Assembly: GCA_051646105.1 (NCBI GenBank)
Contig: JBOFCO010000105.1
Span: 1-22,360, forward strand
Direction: 5' to 3'
Source: JBOFCO01 sp051646105
GTDB lineage: Bacteria > Pseudomonadota > Alphaproteobacteria > Rhodobacterales > Rhodobacteraceae
DNA length: 22,360 nucleotides
How positions within the stretch are numbered: the first letter of the stretch is position 1; each line of letters opens with the position of its first letter. Below the pieces are notes generated by a model that was given only the letters and a program-made list of their open reading frames with translations, was not told where the DNA came from and made no database searches. The translations under genes and the position numbers were made by a program. Shown here piece by piece: positions 8,036 to 15,896 of the stretch.

Positions 8036-8151
8036 AGTTCTTGGCAGATCGCGCAAAATTCGCGCGTCGTGATTTGTGAGTTTGCGGCAAGCAAGTGCCA
8101 CCTGCCGGACGGACGGGCGCGGGAAAGACAGAAACCCGCACATAAACAAAC

Positions 8152-8167
8152 AGGTCGACAGTGACCT
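8152..8167 (+). repeat. small inverted repeat upstream of the cold-shock gene
   Basis: AGGTC and GACCT flank a 6-base centre just before the cold-shock protein start at 8184. It may shape the mRNA leader near the ribosome binding site, as leader structure matters for many csp genes, but a 5-bp stem is near chance level. Confidence 0.3.
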
Positions 8168-8183
8168 ACGAACGACGGACATT

Positions 8184-8720
8184 ATGACAGACGCACATTT
8201 GGAGTCGCGCCAGGTGCACGGCCGGGTTAAATGGTTCGACCCACTCAAGGGCTTTGGCTTCATCGTTGCCGATGAGGGCGGGCCGGACATACTGCTTCAC
8301 GCCAATGTTCTGCGGAATTTCGGGCAAAGTTCGGTGGCGGACCAGGCCGGGATCGAGGTTCTGGTGCAGGATACGCAGCGCGGGCGGCAAGCCGTCGAGG
8401 TGCTGCGCATCGAGCCACCTGAAACCGAAGACAGCGTGGCGATGGAGGATCTGGGCCTTGCCGACAGCGAACAGCTTTCGCAGCTGGAGCTGGAACCGGC
8501 ACGGGTGAAATGGTTCGACAAGAGCAAGGGCTTTGGTTTTGCCAATGTTTTTGGTCGGGCCGAGGACGTGTTCATCCATATCGAGGTTCTGCGGCGATCC
8601 GGCTTCTCTGACCTGCAGCCGGGAGAGGCAATCGGTCTGCGCGTGGTCGAAGGCAAGCGCGGAAGAATGGCGGCGCAGGTGACATCCTGGGAAATCGCCC
8701 TGCGGGAAGCGCATTCTTGA
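8184..8720 (+). CDS. protein with two cold-shock domains
   Basis: The 178-residue protein holds two complete CspA-type nucleic-acid-binding domains joined by an acidic linker. The first (about 11-76) has VKWFDPLKGFGFI and DILLHA (RNP1 and RNP2). The second (about 106-171) has VKWFDKSKGFGFA and DVFIHI. The linker (about 78-104) is rich in Glu, Asp, Leu and Ser. Double-domain cold-shock proteins are common in alphaproteobacteria and are thought to bind single-stranded RNA or DNA and melt secondary structure. The ATG at 8184 is chosen because the first domain begins right after it and GACGGA precedes it. The DUF192 gene overlaps its stop codon, so the two are co-translated. Confidence 0.92.
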   Translation: MTDAHLESRQVHGRVKWFDPLKGFGFIVADEGGPDILLHANVLRNFGQSSVADQAGIEVLVQDTQRGRQAVEVLRIEPPETEDSVAMEDLGLADSEQLSQLELEPARVKWFDKSKGFGFANVFGRAEDVFIHIEVLRRSGFSDLQPGEAIGLRVVEGKRGRMAAQVTSWEIALREAHS

Positions 8721-9190
8721 CCCTGTGGAAGGTGCTGACCGCAATGACGGCGGCGGGATTGTCGGCACCGATTCAGGCGGTGGCCAACTGCGCGCCTGAT
8801 GTTGTGGAAATCCGTGGGGATTTTGGCACTGCCCGTTTTTCCGTCGAACTGGCCGATGACGCATCGGAACGGTCGCAGGGGTTGATGAATCGCCGCGACC
8901 TGCCGCGATCATCCGGGATGCTTTTCGTCTATGATGCGATCGGGCGGCCCAGTTTCTGGATGAAGAACACGCTGATTCCCCTCGACATGATCTTTGTCGC
9001 GCCGGACGGGCGGGTGACGAAGGTGCATTCCATGGCCAAACCGCTGGACGAAAGCCTGATCGACGGGGGGCCGGGCGTGTCTGCAGTTCTGGAAATCAAC
9101 GGGGGGTTGGCGGAACGGCTGGGCATAGCCCCCGGCGCGGAAATGCGCCATCCGGCCTTTGGCACGGACGCAGCCTGGCCCTGCGAATAG
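8717..9190 (+). CDS. exported DUF192 family protein
   Basis: This 157-residue reading begins with a TTG that overlaps the cold-shock gene stop (TTGA). GGGAAG about eight bases upstream supports it; a GTG at 8732 or ATG at 8744 are alternatives. The N terminus looks like a Sec signal peptide: Lys5, a hydrophobic stretch, then PIQAVA-NC with cleavage near residue 23. The rest (about 40-148) is a DUF192 domain with QGLMNRRDLPRSSGMLFVY, the hallmark WMKNTLIPLDMIFV (81-94) and a late GAEM. The biochemical role of DUF192 is not established. Linkage after a double cold-shock gene is recurrent in related bacteria to my knowledge, but a functional tie is unproven. Confidence 0.85.
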   Translation: MTLWKVLTAMTAAGLSAPIQAVANCAPDVVEIRGDFGTARFSVELADDASERSQGLMNRRDLPRSSGMLFVYDAIGRPSFWMKNTLIPLDMIFVAPDGRVTKVHSMAKPLDESLIDGGPGVSAVLEINGGLAERLGIAPGAEMRHPAFGTDAAWPCE

Positions 9191-9229
9191 GCTTTCCTCG
9201 CACGGCAAAGGTCGCTAGGAAGGCCGCGT

Positions 9230-9306
9230 CGGGGCGTGGCGCAGTCTGGTAGCGCGACGGTTTTGGGTACCGTAGGCCGTAGGTTCGAATCCTATCGCCC
9301 CGACCA
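9230..9306 (+). tRNA. tRNA-Pro (anticodon UGG)
   Basis: A full 77-base cloverleaf is present. The 7-bp acceptor stem is CGGGGCG (9230-9236) with CGCCCCG (9296-9302), then discriminator A and an encoded CCA (9304-9306). The D arm reads GCGCAGTCTGGTAGCGC. The anticodon stem ACGGT/ACCGT encloses loop TTTGGGT with anticodon TGG at 9264-9266. The T loop is GGTTCGAATCC. It reads CCA and other CCN proline codons by wobble. Confidence 0.97.
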
Positions 9307-9470
9307 TCCTCCAAACGATTCCCGATGCAGGATCGGCCGCACGGTCAGGTTTGCCTAAAATTTGTGCGACCCTGTGTTGGCCTGCAACAGAATTCGGGTT
9401 GTGGCTTCAACAGGGTTGTTCACATGGCGATGCAGGGCAGGGCGCTAAACACGCCCGCGTGAAGGAAAAG

Positions 9471-9479
9471 TTATCCACA
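9471..9479 (+). promoter_or_regulatory. consensus DnaA box upstream of nrdJ
   Basis: TTATCCACA is a perfect match to the DnaA box. It lies about 90 bases upstream of the candidate -35 of nrdJ. DnaA control of ribonucleotide reductase genes is known in E. coli (nrdAB), so a link between replication initiation and dNTP supply is plausible here. A single 9-mer can occur by chance. Confidence 0.55.
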
Positions 9480-9569
9480 GCCATTTGTGTGTGAATCGGG
9501 GAAAATCGACACCCTGCGGCAGAGGTGGCGGGTCAATCGAAAAAATCGCGTATTCATAAAATATTGGTT

Positions 9570-9598
9570 TTGACACTTCCCCTATTTATCCGTCAATT
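9570..9598 (+). promoter_or_regulatory. candidate nrdJ promoter
   Basis: A perfect -35 TTGACA (9570-9575) is followed after 17 bases by TCAATT (9593-9598), a weak -10. It lies in an AT-rich pocket of an otherwise GC-rich leader. If used, the nrdJ mRNA would carry a leader of about 200 bases. Confidence 0.45.
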
Positions 9599-9634
9599 TG
9601 TGTGGGTCGACAGGTTGGCTACTAAATCTGGTGC
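9588..9634 (+). promoter_or_regulatory. candidate tandem NrdR boxes
   Basis: Two 16-base sites resemble the NrdR consensus ACACTATATATAGTGT. One is 9588-9603, ending TTTGTGT (8 of 16 matches); the other is 9619-9634, CTACTAAATCTGGTGC (10 of 16). They are 31 bases apart, the three-turn spacing typical of NrdR box pairs, and the first overlaps the candidate -10. Repression of nrdJ when dNTP or ATP levels are high would fit the family, but the matches are imperfect. Confidence 0.4.
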
Positions 9635-9706
9635 AGAACAAGCCGGATATGGTTCCTGTCGGGATGGGGCAAAGAGCATAAGCAGCTTGGAAGACGCATC
9701 GTGGAA

Positions 9707-9726
9707 TGCCCGGCGAAGACCGGGCA
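9707..9726 (+). repeat. hairpin in the nrdJ leader
   Basis: TGCCCGG (9707-9713) and CCGGGCA (9720-9726) form a perfect 7-bp GC-rich stem with a 6-base loop CGAAGA, 84 bases before the nrdJ start. It would lie within the transcript if the promoter at 9570 is used. No T-run follows, so it is not a standard attenuator. Confidence 0.45.
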
Positions 9727-9810
9727 GATCGCATGTGCCCCGTTCCGATGCCGATCGGGCGGCAAGGTCGACGTGCCTAAAAAGGCGCGTGGTATAAAGC
9801 GGGGGCAGAC

Positions 9811-12800
9811 ATGAAGATCGAGCGGAAATTCACCAAGGCGGGCGAGGATGCCTATGCAGGTATCGATTTCACCACGACCACATCAGAGATTCGCAATCCG
9901 GACGGCAAGATCGTGTTCCGAAACGACGCGGTCGAAGTCCCCGCAGGGTGGAGCCAGGTCGCATCCGACGTTCTGGCGCAGAAGTATTTCCGCAAGGCAG
10001 GGATTCCGGCAAAGCTGAAGCAGGTCAAGGAAAAGGGCGTGCCCGAATTCCTCTGGCGCTCGGTTCCCGATGATACGGCGATGGAGTCGCTTCCCGCCGA
10101 TCAGCGCTTTACCGGGGAAACCAGCGCCAAGCAGGTGTTTGACCGTCTGGCGGGTGCCTGGGCGTATTGGGGCTGGAAGGGTGGCTATTTCTCGACCGAA
10201 GCCCATGCCCGCGCCTACTACGATGAAATGCGCTTCATGCTGGCCGAACAGATGGCCGCGCCGAACAGCCCGCAGTGGTTCAACACCGGCCTGCACTGGG
10301 CTTACGGCATCGATGGCCCGTCGCAGGGGCATTTTTACGTTGATCACAAGACCGGCGTGCTGACCAAATCGAATTCCGCCTACGAACACCCGCAGCCGCA
10401 TGCCTGCTTCATCCAGTCGGTCAGCGACGATCTGGTGAATGAAGGCGGCATCATGGATCTGTGGGTGCGCGAGGCGCGGCTGTTCAAATATGGATCCGGC
10501 ACCGGCACCAACTTTTCCTCGTTGCGCGGGGAAGGGGAAAAGCTGTCGGGCGGCGGAAAGTCTTCTGGCCTGATGGGCTTCCTGAAAATCGGTGACCGCG
10601 CGGCAGGCGCGATCAAGTCGGGTGGCACCACGCGCCGCGCGGCCAAGATGGTGATCTGCGATATGGATCACCCCGATATCGAACAGTTCATCAACTGGAA
10701 GGTGATCGAGGAACAGAAGGTCGCCAGCCTTGTCGCCGGTTCGAAAACCCATGAGGCCCGGCTGAACGACATCTTTGCGGCGATCCGCGCCTTTGACGGC
10801 TCTGCCGAAGGCGCGACCGATCCGGCAAAGAACGATACGCTGAAGGTCGCGATCCGCACCGCCAAAAAGGCGATGATCCCGGAAACCTACATCAACCGCG
10901 TTCTGCAATACGCACGGCAGGGCTTTGATTCGATTGAATTCCCGACCTACGATACCGACTGGGATTCGGAAGCCTACATCAGCGTTTCTGGCCAGAATTC
11001 CAACAACTCTGTCCGTGTGACAGACGCCTTCCTGCGGGCCGTCCGTGAGGACCTGCCGTGGGAACTGGTGCGCCGCACCGATGGCAAGGTGTCGAAAACC
11101 ATCTCCGCGCGCGAGCTGTGGGATCAGGTTGGCCATGCCGCCTGGGCCTGCGCCGATCCGGGCATCCAGTTCCACGATACCGTCAATGCCTGGCACACCT
11201 GCCCGGAAGACGGGGCCATTCGCGGATCGAATCCCTGTTCGGAATACATGTTCCTGGACGATACCGCCTGCAACCTGGCCTCGATGAACCTGCTGACCTT
11301 CTGGAAAGGCGGCAAGTTCGATGCCGAGGCTTACGTCCACGCCACACGTCTGTGGACCGTGACGCTGGAAATCTCTGTTCTCATGGCGCAGTTCCCCAGC
11401 CGGGAAATCGCGCAGAAATCCTATGATTTCCGCACGTTGGGTCTGGGCTATGCGAATATCGGCGGCCTGCTGATGACCATGGGGCTTGGCTATGACAGCG
11501 CCGAAGGCCGCGCGCTGTGTGGCGCGCTGACCGCGGTCATGACCGGCGTGTCCTATGCCACCTCGGCCGAGATGGCCAAGGAACTGGGCGCGTTCCCCGG
11601 CTATGACCGCAATGCACAGCACATGCTGCGGGTGATCCGCAACCACCGCGCCGCCGCCCATGGCAGGATCGGCGGGTATGAGGATGTGAACGTCACGCCG
11701 GTCGCGCTGGATCAGGTGAATTGCCCCGATCAATCGCTTGTTTCCCTTGCAAAATCCGCCTGGGATGAGGCTCTGGCCCTGGGTGAAAAGCACGGCTATC
11801 GCAACGCGCAGGTGTCGGTGATTGCACCCACCGGCACCATTGGTCTGGTGATGGATTGCGACACCACCGGGATCGAACCCGACTTTGCTCTGGTCAAGTT
11901 CAAGAAACTGGCGGGCGGCGGCTATTTCAAGATCATCAACCGTTCGGTTCCGGCAGCACTTGAAACGCTGGGCTATCCGTCATCGCAGATCGAGGAAATC
12001 ATCGCCTATGCCGTCGGCCATGGCAGCATCGGCAATTGCCCCGGCATCAACCACACGTCCCTGATCGGTCACGGTTTCGGCCCGCGTGAGATCGAGAAGA
12101 TCGAGGCAGCGCTGCCGTCGGCCTTTGATATCCGCTTCGTGTTCAACCAGTGGACGCTGGGTGCCGATTTCTGCACCGGCACGCTGGGTATCCCGGAAGA
12201 CAAGCTGAACGATCCGTCTTTCGACCTGCTGCGCCACCTTGGCTTCACCAAGGCGCAGATCGACGCCGCCAATGACCATGTCTGCGGAACGATGACGCTG
12301 GAAGGCGCGCCGTTCCTGAAGCCGGAACATTATGTCGTCTTCGACTGCGCCAACACCTGCGGCAAGAAGGGCACGCGCTATCTGTCGGTGAACAGCCACA
12401 TTCACATGATGGCGGCGGCGCAGTCGTTCATCTCGGGCGCGATTTCCAAGACGATCAACATGCCGAACACGGCGACCATCGCCGAAACGCTGGCGGCCTA
12501 TGAGCTGTCGCATTCGCTGGGCATCAAGGCCAACGCGCTGTATCGCGACGGGTCCAAGCTGAGCCAGCCTCTGGCGGCGGCACTGGTCGAGGATGACGAG
12601 GAGGCTGAGGAAATCCTTACGTCCGGCAGCCAACAGGAAAAGGCCGTGGTCCTGGCCGAAAAGATCGTCGAAAAGATCATCGTCAAGGAAATCGTCCGGT
12701 CCAACCGCGAAAAGCTGCCGGAACGCCGCAAGGGCTATACCCAGAAAGCGATCGTCGGCGGGCACAAGGTGTATCTGCGCACCGGCGAATACCGCGACGG

Positions 12801-13494
12801 CAAGCTGGGCGAAATTTTCATCGATATGCACAAGGAAGGTGCCGGCTTCCGCGCGATGATGAACAACTTCGCCATCGCGGTGTCGGTGGGCCTGCAATAC
12901 GGCGTGCCGCTGGAAGAATTCGTCGATGCCTTTACTTTCACCAAGTTCGAGCCGGCCGGCATGGTGCAGGGGAACGAGGCGATCAAATCGGCCACCTCGA
13001 TCCTCGACTACATCTTCCGCGAACTGGCGGTGTCCTATCTTGACCGCACCGATCTGGCGCATGTGAAGCCGCAAGGCGCATCGTTCGATGACATCGGAGA
13101 GGGTGAAGGCAACGGAAATATTGCCGAGCCTTCGGAAAGTGCCGCTTCCAAATCGCTGGAGGTGCTGCGCCAGATTTCCTCGACCGGCTATCTGCGCAAG
13201 CGCTTGCCGCAGGAACTGGTGGTGTTGCAGGGCGGCATGGCCGCCACCGGCACCATGGATGCCGTATCTGCGCTGAACGTGCTGGTGCCGGAAACCGCCA
13301 TGGCCGCCATGGGCGCTGCCATAGGGGCCGGAACCGCAATCAGCAGCGGCACCATCGGCATGGATGCCCGCACCAAGGCCAAGATGCAGGGCTACGAAGG
13401 CGACCCCTGCGGCGAATGCGGCAACTACACGCTGGTGCGCAACGGCACCTGCATGAAGTGCAACACCTGCGGCGGAACGAGCGGGTGTAGTTGA
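9811..13494 (+). CDS. nrdJ: vitamin B12-dependent (class II) ribonucleotide reductase
   Basis: The 1227-residue enzyme reduces ribonucleotides to deoxyribonucleotides using adenosylcobalamin to make the active-site thiyl radical, so it works with or without oxygen. Visible elements are HACFIQSVSDDL (Cys199, probably one of the reducible pair), FKYGSGTGTNFSSLR, the radical site SNPCSEYMFLDDTACNLASMNL (Cys476, Glu478), IAPTGTIGLVMDCDTTGIEPD, and a long C-terminal tail ending in a cysteine-rich CGECG...CMKCNTCGG...GC segment (1200-1226) that recycles the disulfide or binds zinc. Length and order match alphaproteobacterial NrdJ. No R2 subunit gene is nearby, as expected for class II. The start ATG has only a G-rich, weak binding site (GCGGGGGC). 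Confidence 0.97.
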   Translation: MKIERKFTKAGEDAYAGIDFTTTTSEIRNPDGKIVFRNDAVEVPAGWSQVASDVLAQKYFRKAGIPAKLKQVKEKGVPEFLWRSVPDDTAMESLPADQRFTGETSAKQVFDRLAGAWAYWGWKGGYFSTEAHARAYYDEMRFMLAEQMAAPNSPQWFNTGLHWAYGIDGPSQGHFYVDHKTGVLTKSNSAYEHPQPHACFIQSVSDDLVNEGGIMDLWVREARLFKYGSGTGTNFSSLRGEGEKLSGGGKSSGLMGFLKIGDRAAGAIKSGGTTRRAAKMVICDMDHPDIEQFINWKVIEEQKVASLVAGSKTHEARLNDIFAAIRAFDGSAEGATDPAKNDTLKVAIRTAKKAMIPETYINRVLQYARQGFDSIEFPTYDTDWDSEAYISVSGQNSNNSVRVTDAFLRAVREDLPWELVRRTDGKVSKTISARELWDQVGHAAWACADPGIQFHDTVNAWHTCPEDGAIRGSNPCSEYMFLDDTACNLASMNLLTFWKGGKFDAEAYVHATRLWTVTLEISVLMAQFPSREIAQKSYDFRTLGLGYANIGGLLMTMGLGYDSAEGRALCGALTAVMTGVSYATSAEMAKELGAFPGYDRNAQHMLRVIRNHRAAAHGRIGGYEDVNVTPVALDQVNCPDQSLVSLAKSAWDEALALGEKHGYRNAQVSVIAPTGTIGLVMDCDTTGIEPDFALVKFKKLAGGGYFKIINRSVPAALETLGYPSSQIEEIIAYAVGHGSIGNCPGINHTSLIGHGFGPREIEKIEAALPSAFDIRFVFNQWTLGADFCTGTLGIPEDKLNDPSFDLLRHLGFTKAQIDAANDHVCGTMTLEGAPFLKPEHYVVFDCANTCGKKGTRYLSVNSHIHMMAAAQSFISGAISKTINMPNTATIAETLAAYELSHSLGIKANALYRDGSKLSQPLAAALVEDDEEAEEILTSGSQQEKAVVLAEKIVEKIIVKEIVRSNREKLPERRKGYTQKAIVGGHKVYLRTGEYRDGKLGEIFIDMHKEGAGFRAMMNNFAIAVSVGLQYGVPLEEFVDAFTFTKFEPAGMVQGNEAIKSATSILDYIFRELAVSYLDRTDLAHVKPQGASFDDIGEGEGNGNIAEPSESAASKSLEVLRQISSTGYLRKRLPQELVVLQGGMAATGTMDAVSALNVLVPETAMAAMGAAIGAGTAISSGTIGMDARTKAKMQGYEGDPCGECGNYTLVRNGTCMKCNTCGGTSGCS

Positions 13495-13550
13495 GGGCGG
13501 TGACAAGCGCGGGGCCATCGCCAGCGCTTTGCAACCTGCGACCTGCGATG

Positions 13551-13586
13551 CTGACCGTGTGCCATGCGCACGGTCAGTCTCTTTTA
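13551..13586 (+). terminator. intrinsic terminator after nrdJ
   Basis: CTGACCGTG (13551-13559) pairs perfectly with CACGGTCAG (13569-13577); the stem can extend by three further pairs, including one wobble, to a 3-base loop. TCTCTTTTA follows directly. This is a classic Rho-independent terminator for nrdJ. The opposite gene ends 20 bases away, so it may also slow convergent transcripts. Confidence 0.9.
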
Positions 13587-13605
13587 TCGAGATCTGAGTT
13601 GCCGA

Positions 13606-14733
13606 CTACATCTCTGCCATCTGCACCCGGCGGCCTTCGCGGGCCGACAGAGCGATGGCATGGATGGCCTTTTCCAGTTCCAGCCCGGCGGTGAAATCCA
13701 GTGCGGGGCGACGGTCATCGCGGATCGCGCGCAGGAAATCGGCCAGTTCGATCACCTTCAGGTCGTTGAAGCCAAGCTGATGCCCCGGCGCGGGGCAGAA
13801 GGCGCCATAGGGCGCATGTTCGGGCGCGGTCAGGATGGTGGTGAAACCCTGCGTGGCCTTGTCGCCGCGATTGCGGAAAAGCTGCAACTCGTTCATCCGT
13901 TCCTGATCGAAGATCACCATGCCGTCGGTTCCGTGCACCTCGAATCCAAGCCGTGACTTGCGGCCCCAGGCGCTGCGCGATGCGGTCATCACGCCCTTCA
14001 CGCCGCTGGCAAAGGTCAGCAGCGCGGATGCCGCGTCCTCGTTCTCCACCCCGGCATGGCCCGTGCCGTCGGGCAGGGGGCGGGTCTTGTGGATGGTGTC
14101 GATTTCCCCCACCACGCTGTCCAGCGGCCCGGCCAGCCCGGTCAACAGCGACAGCAGATGACAGCCGATGTCGCCCAAGGCGCCAAGGCCCGCATCTGTC
14201 AGCTTTGCGCGCCAGGACCACGGCAGGGCAGGATCGGCCTGATAATCCTCATCCACCCAGCCGCGGATATGAACGACGCGGCCGATTTCCCCCGCCGCGA
14301 CCAGACGGCAGGCATGGGTAAAGGCCGGGTTGGCGGTATAATTGTAGCCCAGCCTTGTCTTGCAGCCGCTGTCCCGCGCGGCGCTTTCCATGGCGCGGGC
14401 ATCGTCCAGCGTCAGCGCCATCGGCTTTTCGCACCAGACATTCTTTCCGGCGGCCAGCGCCGCAAGCGCCATTTCCCGGTGCATCCCGTTCGGCGTGGTG
14501 ATCGAGACGATCTGCACGGCGGGATCGGCGATCAGGTCGCGCCAGTCGGCTGTTGCGCGGCCAAAACCGAACTGCGCCGCCATCTCGCGTGCCTTGTCCG
14601 CAGGCGTGTCGGCCAATGCAACCAGATCGACATCCGGCACATCGCCCATGACGGCGCGCACCGACCGATAGGCCAGCGCATGCGCCTTGCCCATGAAACC
14701 CGTGCCGATCAGTCCGACCCCGATCCTATCCAT
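13606..14733 (-). CDS. Gfo/Idh/MocA family oxidoreductase
   Basis: The 375-residue protein is a two-domain NAD(P)-dependent dehydrogenase acting on sugars or cyclitols. The N-terminal Rossmann motif is GLIGTGFMGKAHA (7-19), the family signature CEKP lies at 101-104 with catalytic Lys103, and GDIGCHLL (187-194) supplies Asp188 and His192 of the active site. It is the last gene of the minus-strand arm; its ATG overlaps the end of the PanB-like gene by eight bases. The context suggests oxidation of an inositol-type ring or derived sugar. MocA of rhizopine catabolism and inositol dehydrogenase IolG belong to the same superfamily, but the exact substrate cannot be assigned. A second member of the family starts at the right edge of the window. 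Confidence 0.9.
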   Translation of the reverse strand: MDRIGVGLIGTGFMGKAHALAYRSVRAVMGDVPDVDLVALADTPADKAREMAAQFGFGRATADWRDLIADPAVQIVSITTPNGMHREMALAALAAGKNVWCEKPMALTLDDARAMESAARDSGCKTRLGYNYTANPAFTHACRLVAAGEIGRVVHIRGWVDEDYQADPALPWSWRAKLTDAGLGALGDIGCHLLSLLTGLAGPLDSVVGEIDTIHKTRPLPDGTGHAGVENEDAASALLTFASGVKGVMTASRSAWGRKSRLGFEVHGTDGMVIFDQERMNELQLFRNRGDKATQGFTTILTAPEHAPYGAFCPAPGHQLGFNDLKVIELADFLRAIRDDRRPALDFTAGLELEKAIHAIALSAREGRRVQMAEM

Positions 14734-15523
14734 GGTTCAGCTCCTCGACCAGGCGGGCGAATTCGTCATCCGCCACGGGCACGTCATGTTCGGCAGCAGG
14801 ATAGGCGCCGGATTTCACATCCGCGACGAACTCGCCAAAGGCTGCGATCCGTTCGGCCTGCAACCGGTCATATTCGGCGCGGAAGTTGCGGTAGGTCTTT
14901 GCGTGGCGGGGCTTGTGGCCGCGTGTGCAGCCCAGAACGTCCTCGGCGAACAGGTATTGCGCATCGGTGCCCGATCCCGCGCCCATGCCGAACGTCACCA
15001 GAGATGACCGGCGCGACAGTTCCGCGCCGACGCGGGCGGGAACCACCTCTAGCTCCACCGCTATCGCCCCGGCTTCCTCCAGCGCGCACATGTCCTGCCA
15101 GACCTTCACGGCGGATTGTGCCGTCTTGCCCACCGCCTTGAAGCCGCCGGTCCATGTGGCCTTCGATGGCACCAGCCCGACATGACCAACCACGGGCAAC
15201 CCTTCATCCGACAGGCGGCGCACGGTTTCCAGCGCGGCCCCGCAATAATAGGCGTCGCCGCCCACCGCACGGGCGGCAAAGGCAGCGCGCAGGTAATCCT
15301 CCGTCGTGACCAGTTCGCCGTAAAGCAGGCCCACCTGAACGAAGCAATTCCCCGCCGCCTCGCGCATGGCCGGGGTCCAGACCGGCGCGATGATCGACAG
15401 CACATCAACCCCGGCCGCTGCCGCCGCCGCTGCTTCCTCCTGCGTTTCGACATAAAGCATGGTCAGCATCCGCTGGCCCTTGGCCGCGCGCAGATCGGCG
15501 ACCGTCATCCTGTTGTTGCGCAT
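14726..15523 (-). CDS. diverged PanB (ketopantoate hydroxymethyltransferase) family protein
   Basis: The 265-residue reading has the TIM-barrel plan of PanB. Matches to E. coli PanB as I recall it are VVGHVGLVPS (111-120, for CGHLGLTPQ), GGFKAVGKT (126-134), VELEVVP (156-162, keeping the catalytic-base Glu159, equivalent to Glu181), TFGMGAGSGTDAQYLFAEDVLG (177-198) and the late GAYPAAEH. The N-terminal half differs: where PanB has the metal-binding GDS and LLADLP acids it reads LSIIAPVW and VQVGLLYG, and the KIEGG loop is AYYCGA. Normal PanB chemistry is therefore doubtful. It sits between the Rieske and Gfo/Idh genes in one operon, not beside panC. The start is uncertain: ATG 15523 is chosen, GTG 15565 and ATG 15508 are possible. 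Confidence 0.8.
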   Translation of the reverse strand: MRNNRMTVADLRAAKGQRMLTMLYVETQEEAAAAAAAGVDVLSIIAPVWTPAMREAAGNCFVQVGLLYGELVTTEDYLRAAFAARAVGGDAYYCGAALETVRRLSDEGLPVVGHVGLVPSKATWTGGFKAVGKTAQSAVKVWQDMCALEEAGAIAVELEVVPARVGAELSRRSSLVTFGMGAGSGTDAQYLFAEDVLGCTRGHKPRHAKTYRNFRAEYDRLQAERIAAFGEFVADVKSGAYPAAEHDVPVADDEFARLVEELNHG

Positions 15524-15574
15524 GTCCCTGCCCGTTGTTTGGTCTGTGACGTGTGGACACGCCACAGGTATGTG

Positions 15575-15889
15575 TCAGCCGATATCGATGAAAACGCGTC
15601 CGTCCTCTACCTTTACCGGAAAGGTCCGCAGGTTCACGCAGACGGGCGCACGCTTCGCCTCGCCGGTGCGATAGTCGAATTGCCCGTTGTGCTTGGGGCA
15701 TTCGATCAGATGGCCCATCACCAGCCCGTCGCACAGATGCACGTCCTCGTGCGTGCATTTCCCGGCGGTGGCATGAAAGGTGCCTTCGGGCGAATGGTAG
15801 ATCGCAAAGGTCTGCTTGCCGTGATCGAAGCGGATCAGATCCTCTTCGTCGATGTCATCGGTGGCACAGGCGTCAATCCAGTTGCTCAT
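15575..15889 (-). CDS. Rieske [2Fe-2S] ferredoxin, MocE-like
   Basis: The 104-residue protein is a soluble Rieske ferredoxin. The cluster ligands are Cys45 and His47 in KCTHEDVHLCDG and Cys64 and His67 in ECPKHNGQFDYRTG. There is no membrane anchor or oxygenase catalytic domain, so it acts as an electron carrier. It begins seven bases after the stop of the desaturase-like gene, and the pair matches mocD-mocE of rhizopine catabolism in Sinorhizobium, where the ferredoxin feeds the oxygenase. The electron source, a MocF-like reductase, is not in the window. The other option is a nitrite-reductase-small-subunit-like ferredoxin, which the context makes less likely. Confidence 0.9.
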   Translation of the reverse strand: MSNWIDACATDDIDEEDLIRFDHGKQTFAIYHSPEGTFHATAGKCTHEDVHLCDGLVMGHLIECPKHNGQFDYRTGEAKRAPVCVNLRTFPVKVEDGRVFIDIG

Positions 15890-15896
15890 GGTCGTC

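Larger units (their letters stand above)
9307..9810 (+). other. gene-free leader between tRNA-Pro and nrdJ
   Basis: About 500 bases separate the tRNA from nrdJ. A 90-codon open frame (9525-9797) lies inside, but it lacks family features and a ribosome binding site, so I treat it as non-coding. The stretch holds a consensus DnaA box with a weaker box-like TTGTTCACA at 9416-9424, a candidate promoter, candidate NrdR boxes and a leader hairpin. The part from 9307 to about 9415 shows nothing I can name. The conserved cobalamin-riboswitch B12 box is not seen. Confidence 0.6.

Noticed and set aside
9525..9797. Open frame of 90 codons between tRNA-Pro and nrdJ
   Set aside because: No recognisable ribosome binding site, composition changing along its length, and it overlaps the candidate promoter, NrdR boxes and hairpin; no family resemblance.
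9307..9810. Cobalamin riboswitch upstream of the B12-dependent reductase
   Set aside because: The conserved B12 box and flanking pattern were looked for and are not present.
9883..13518. Antisense open frames of 636 and 512 codons across nrdJ
   Set aside because: Same shadow effect; nrdJ is unmistakable on the plus strand and runs through both.
14726..15523. Assignment as panB proper for pantothenate synthesis
   Set aside because: Metal-binding acids appear to be missing, panC is not adjacent, and the operon is catabolic in character.
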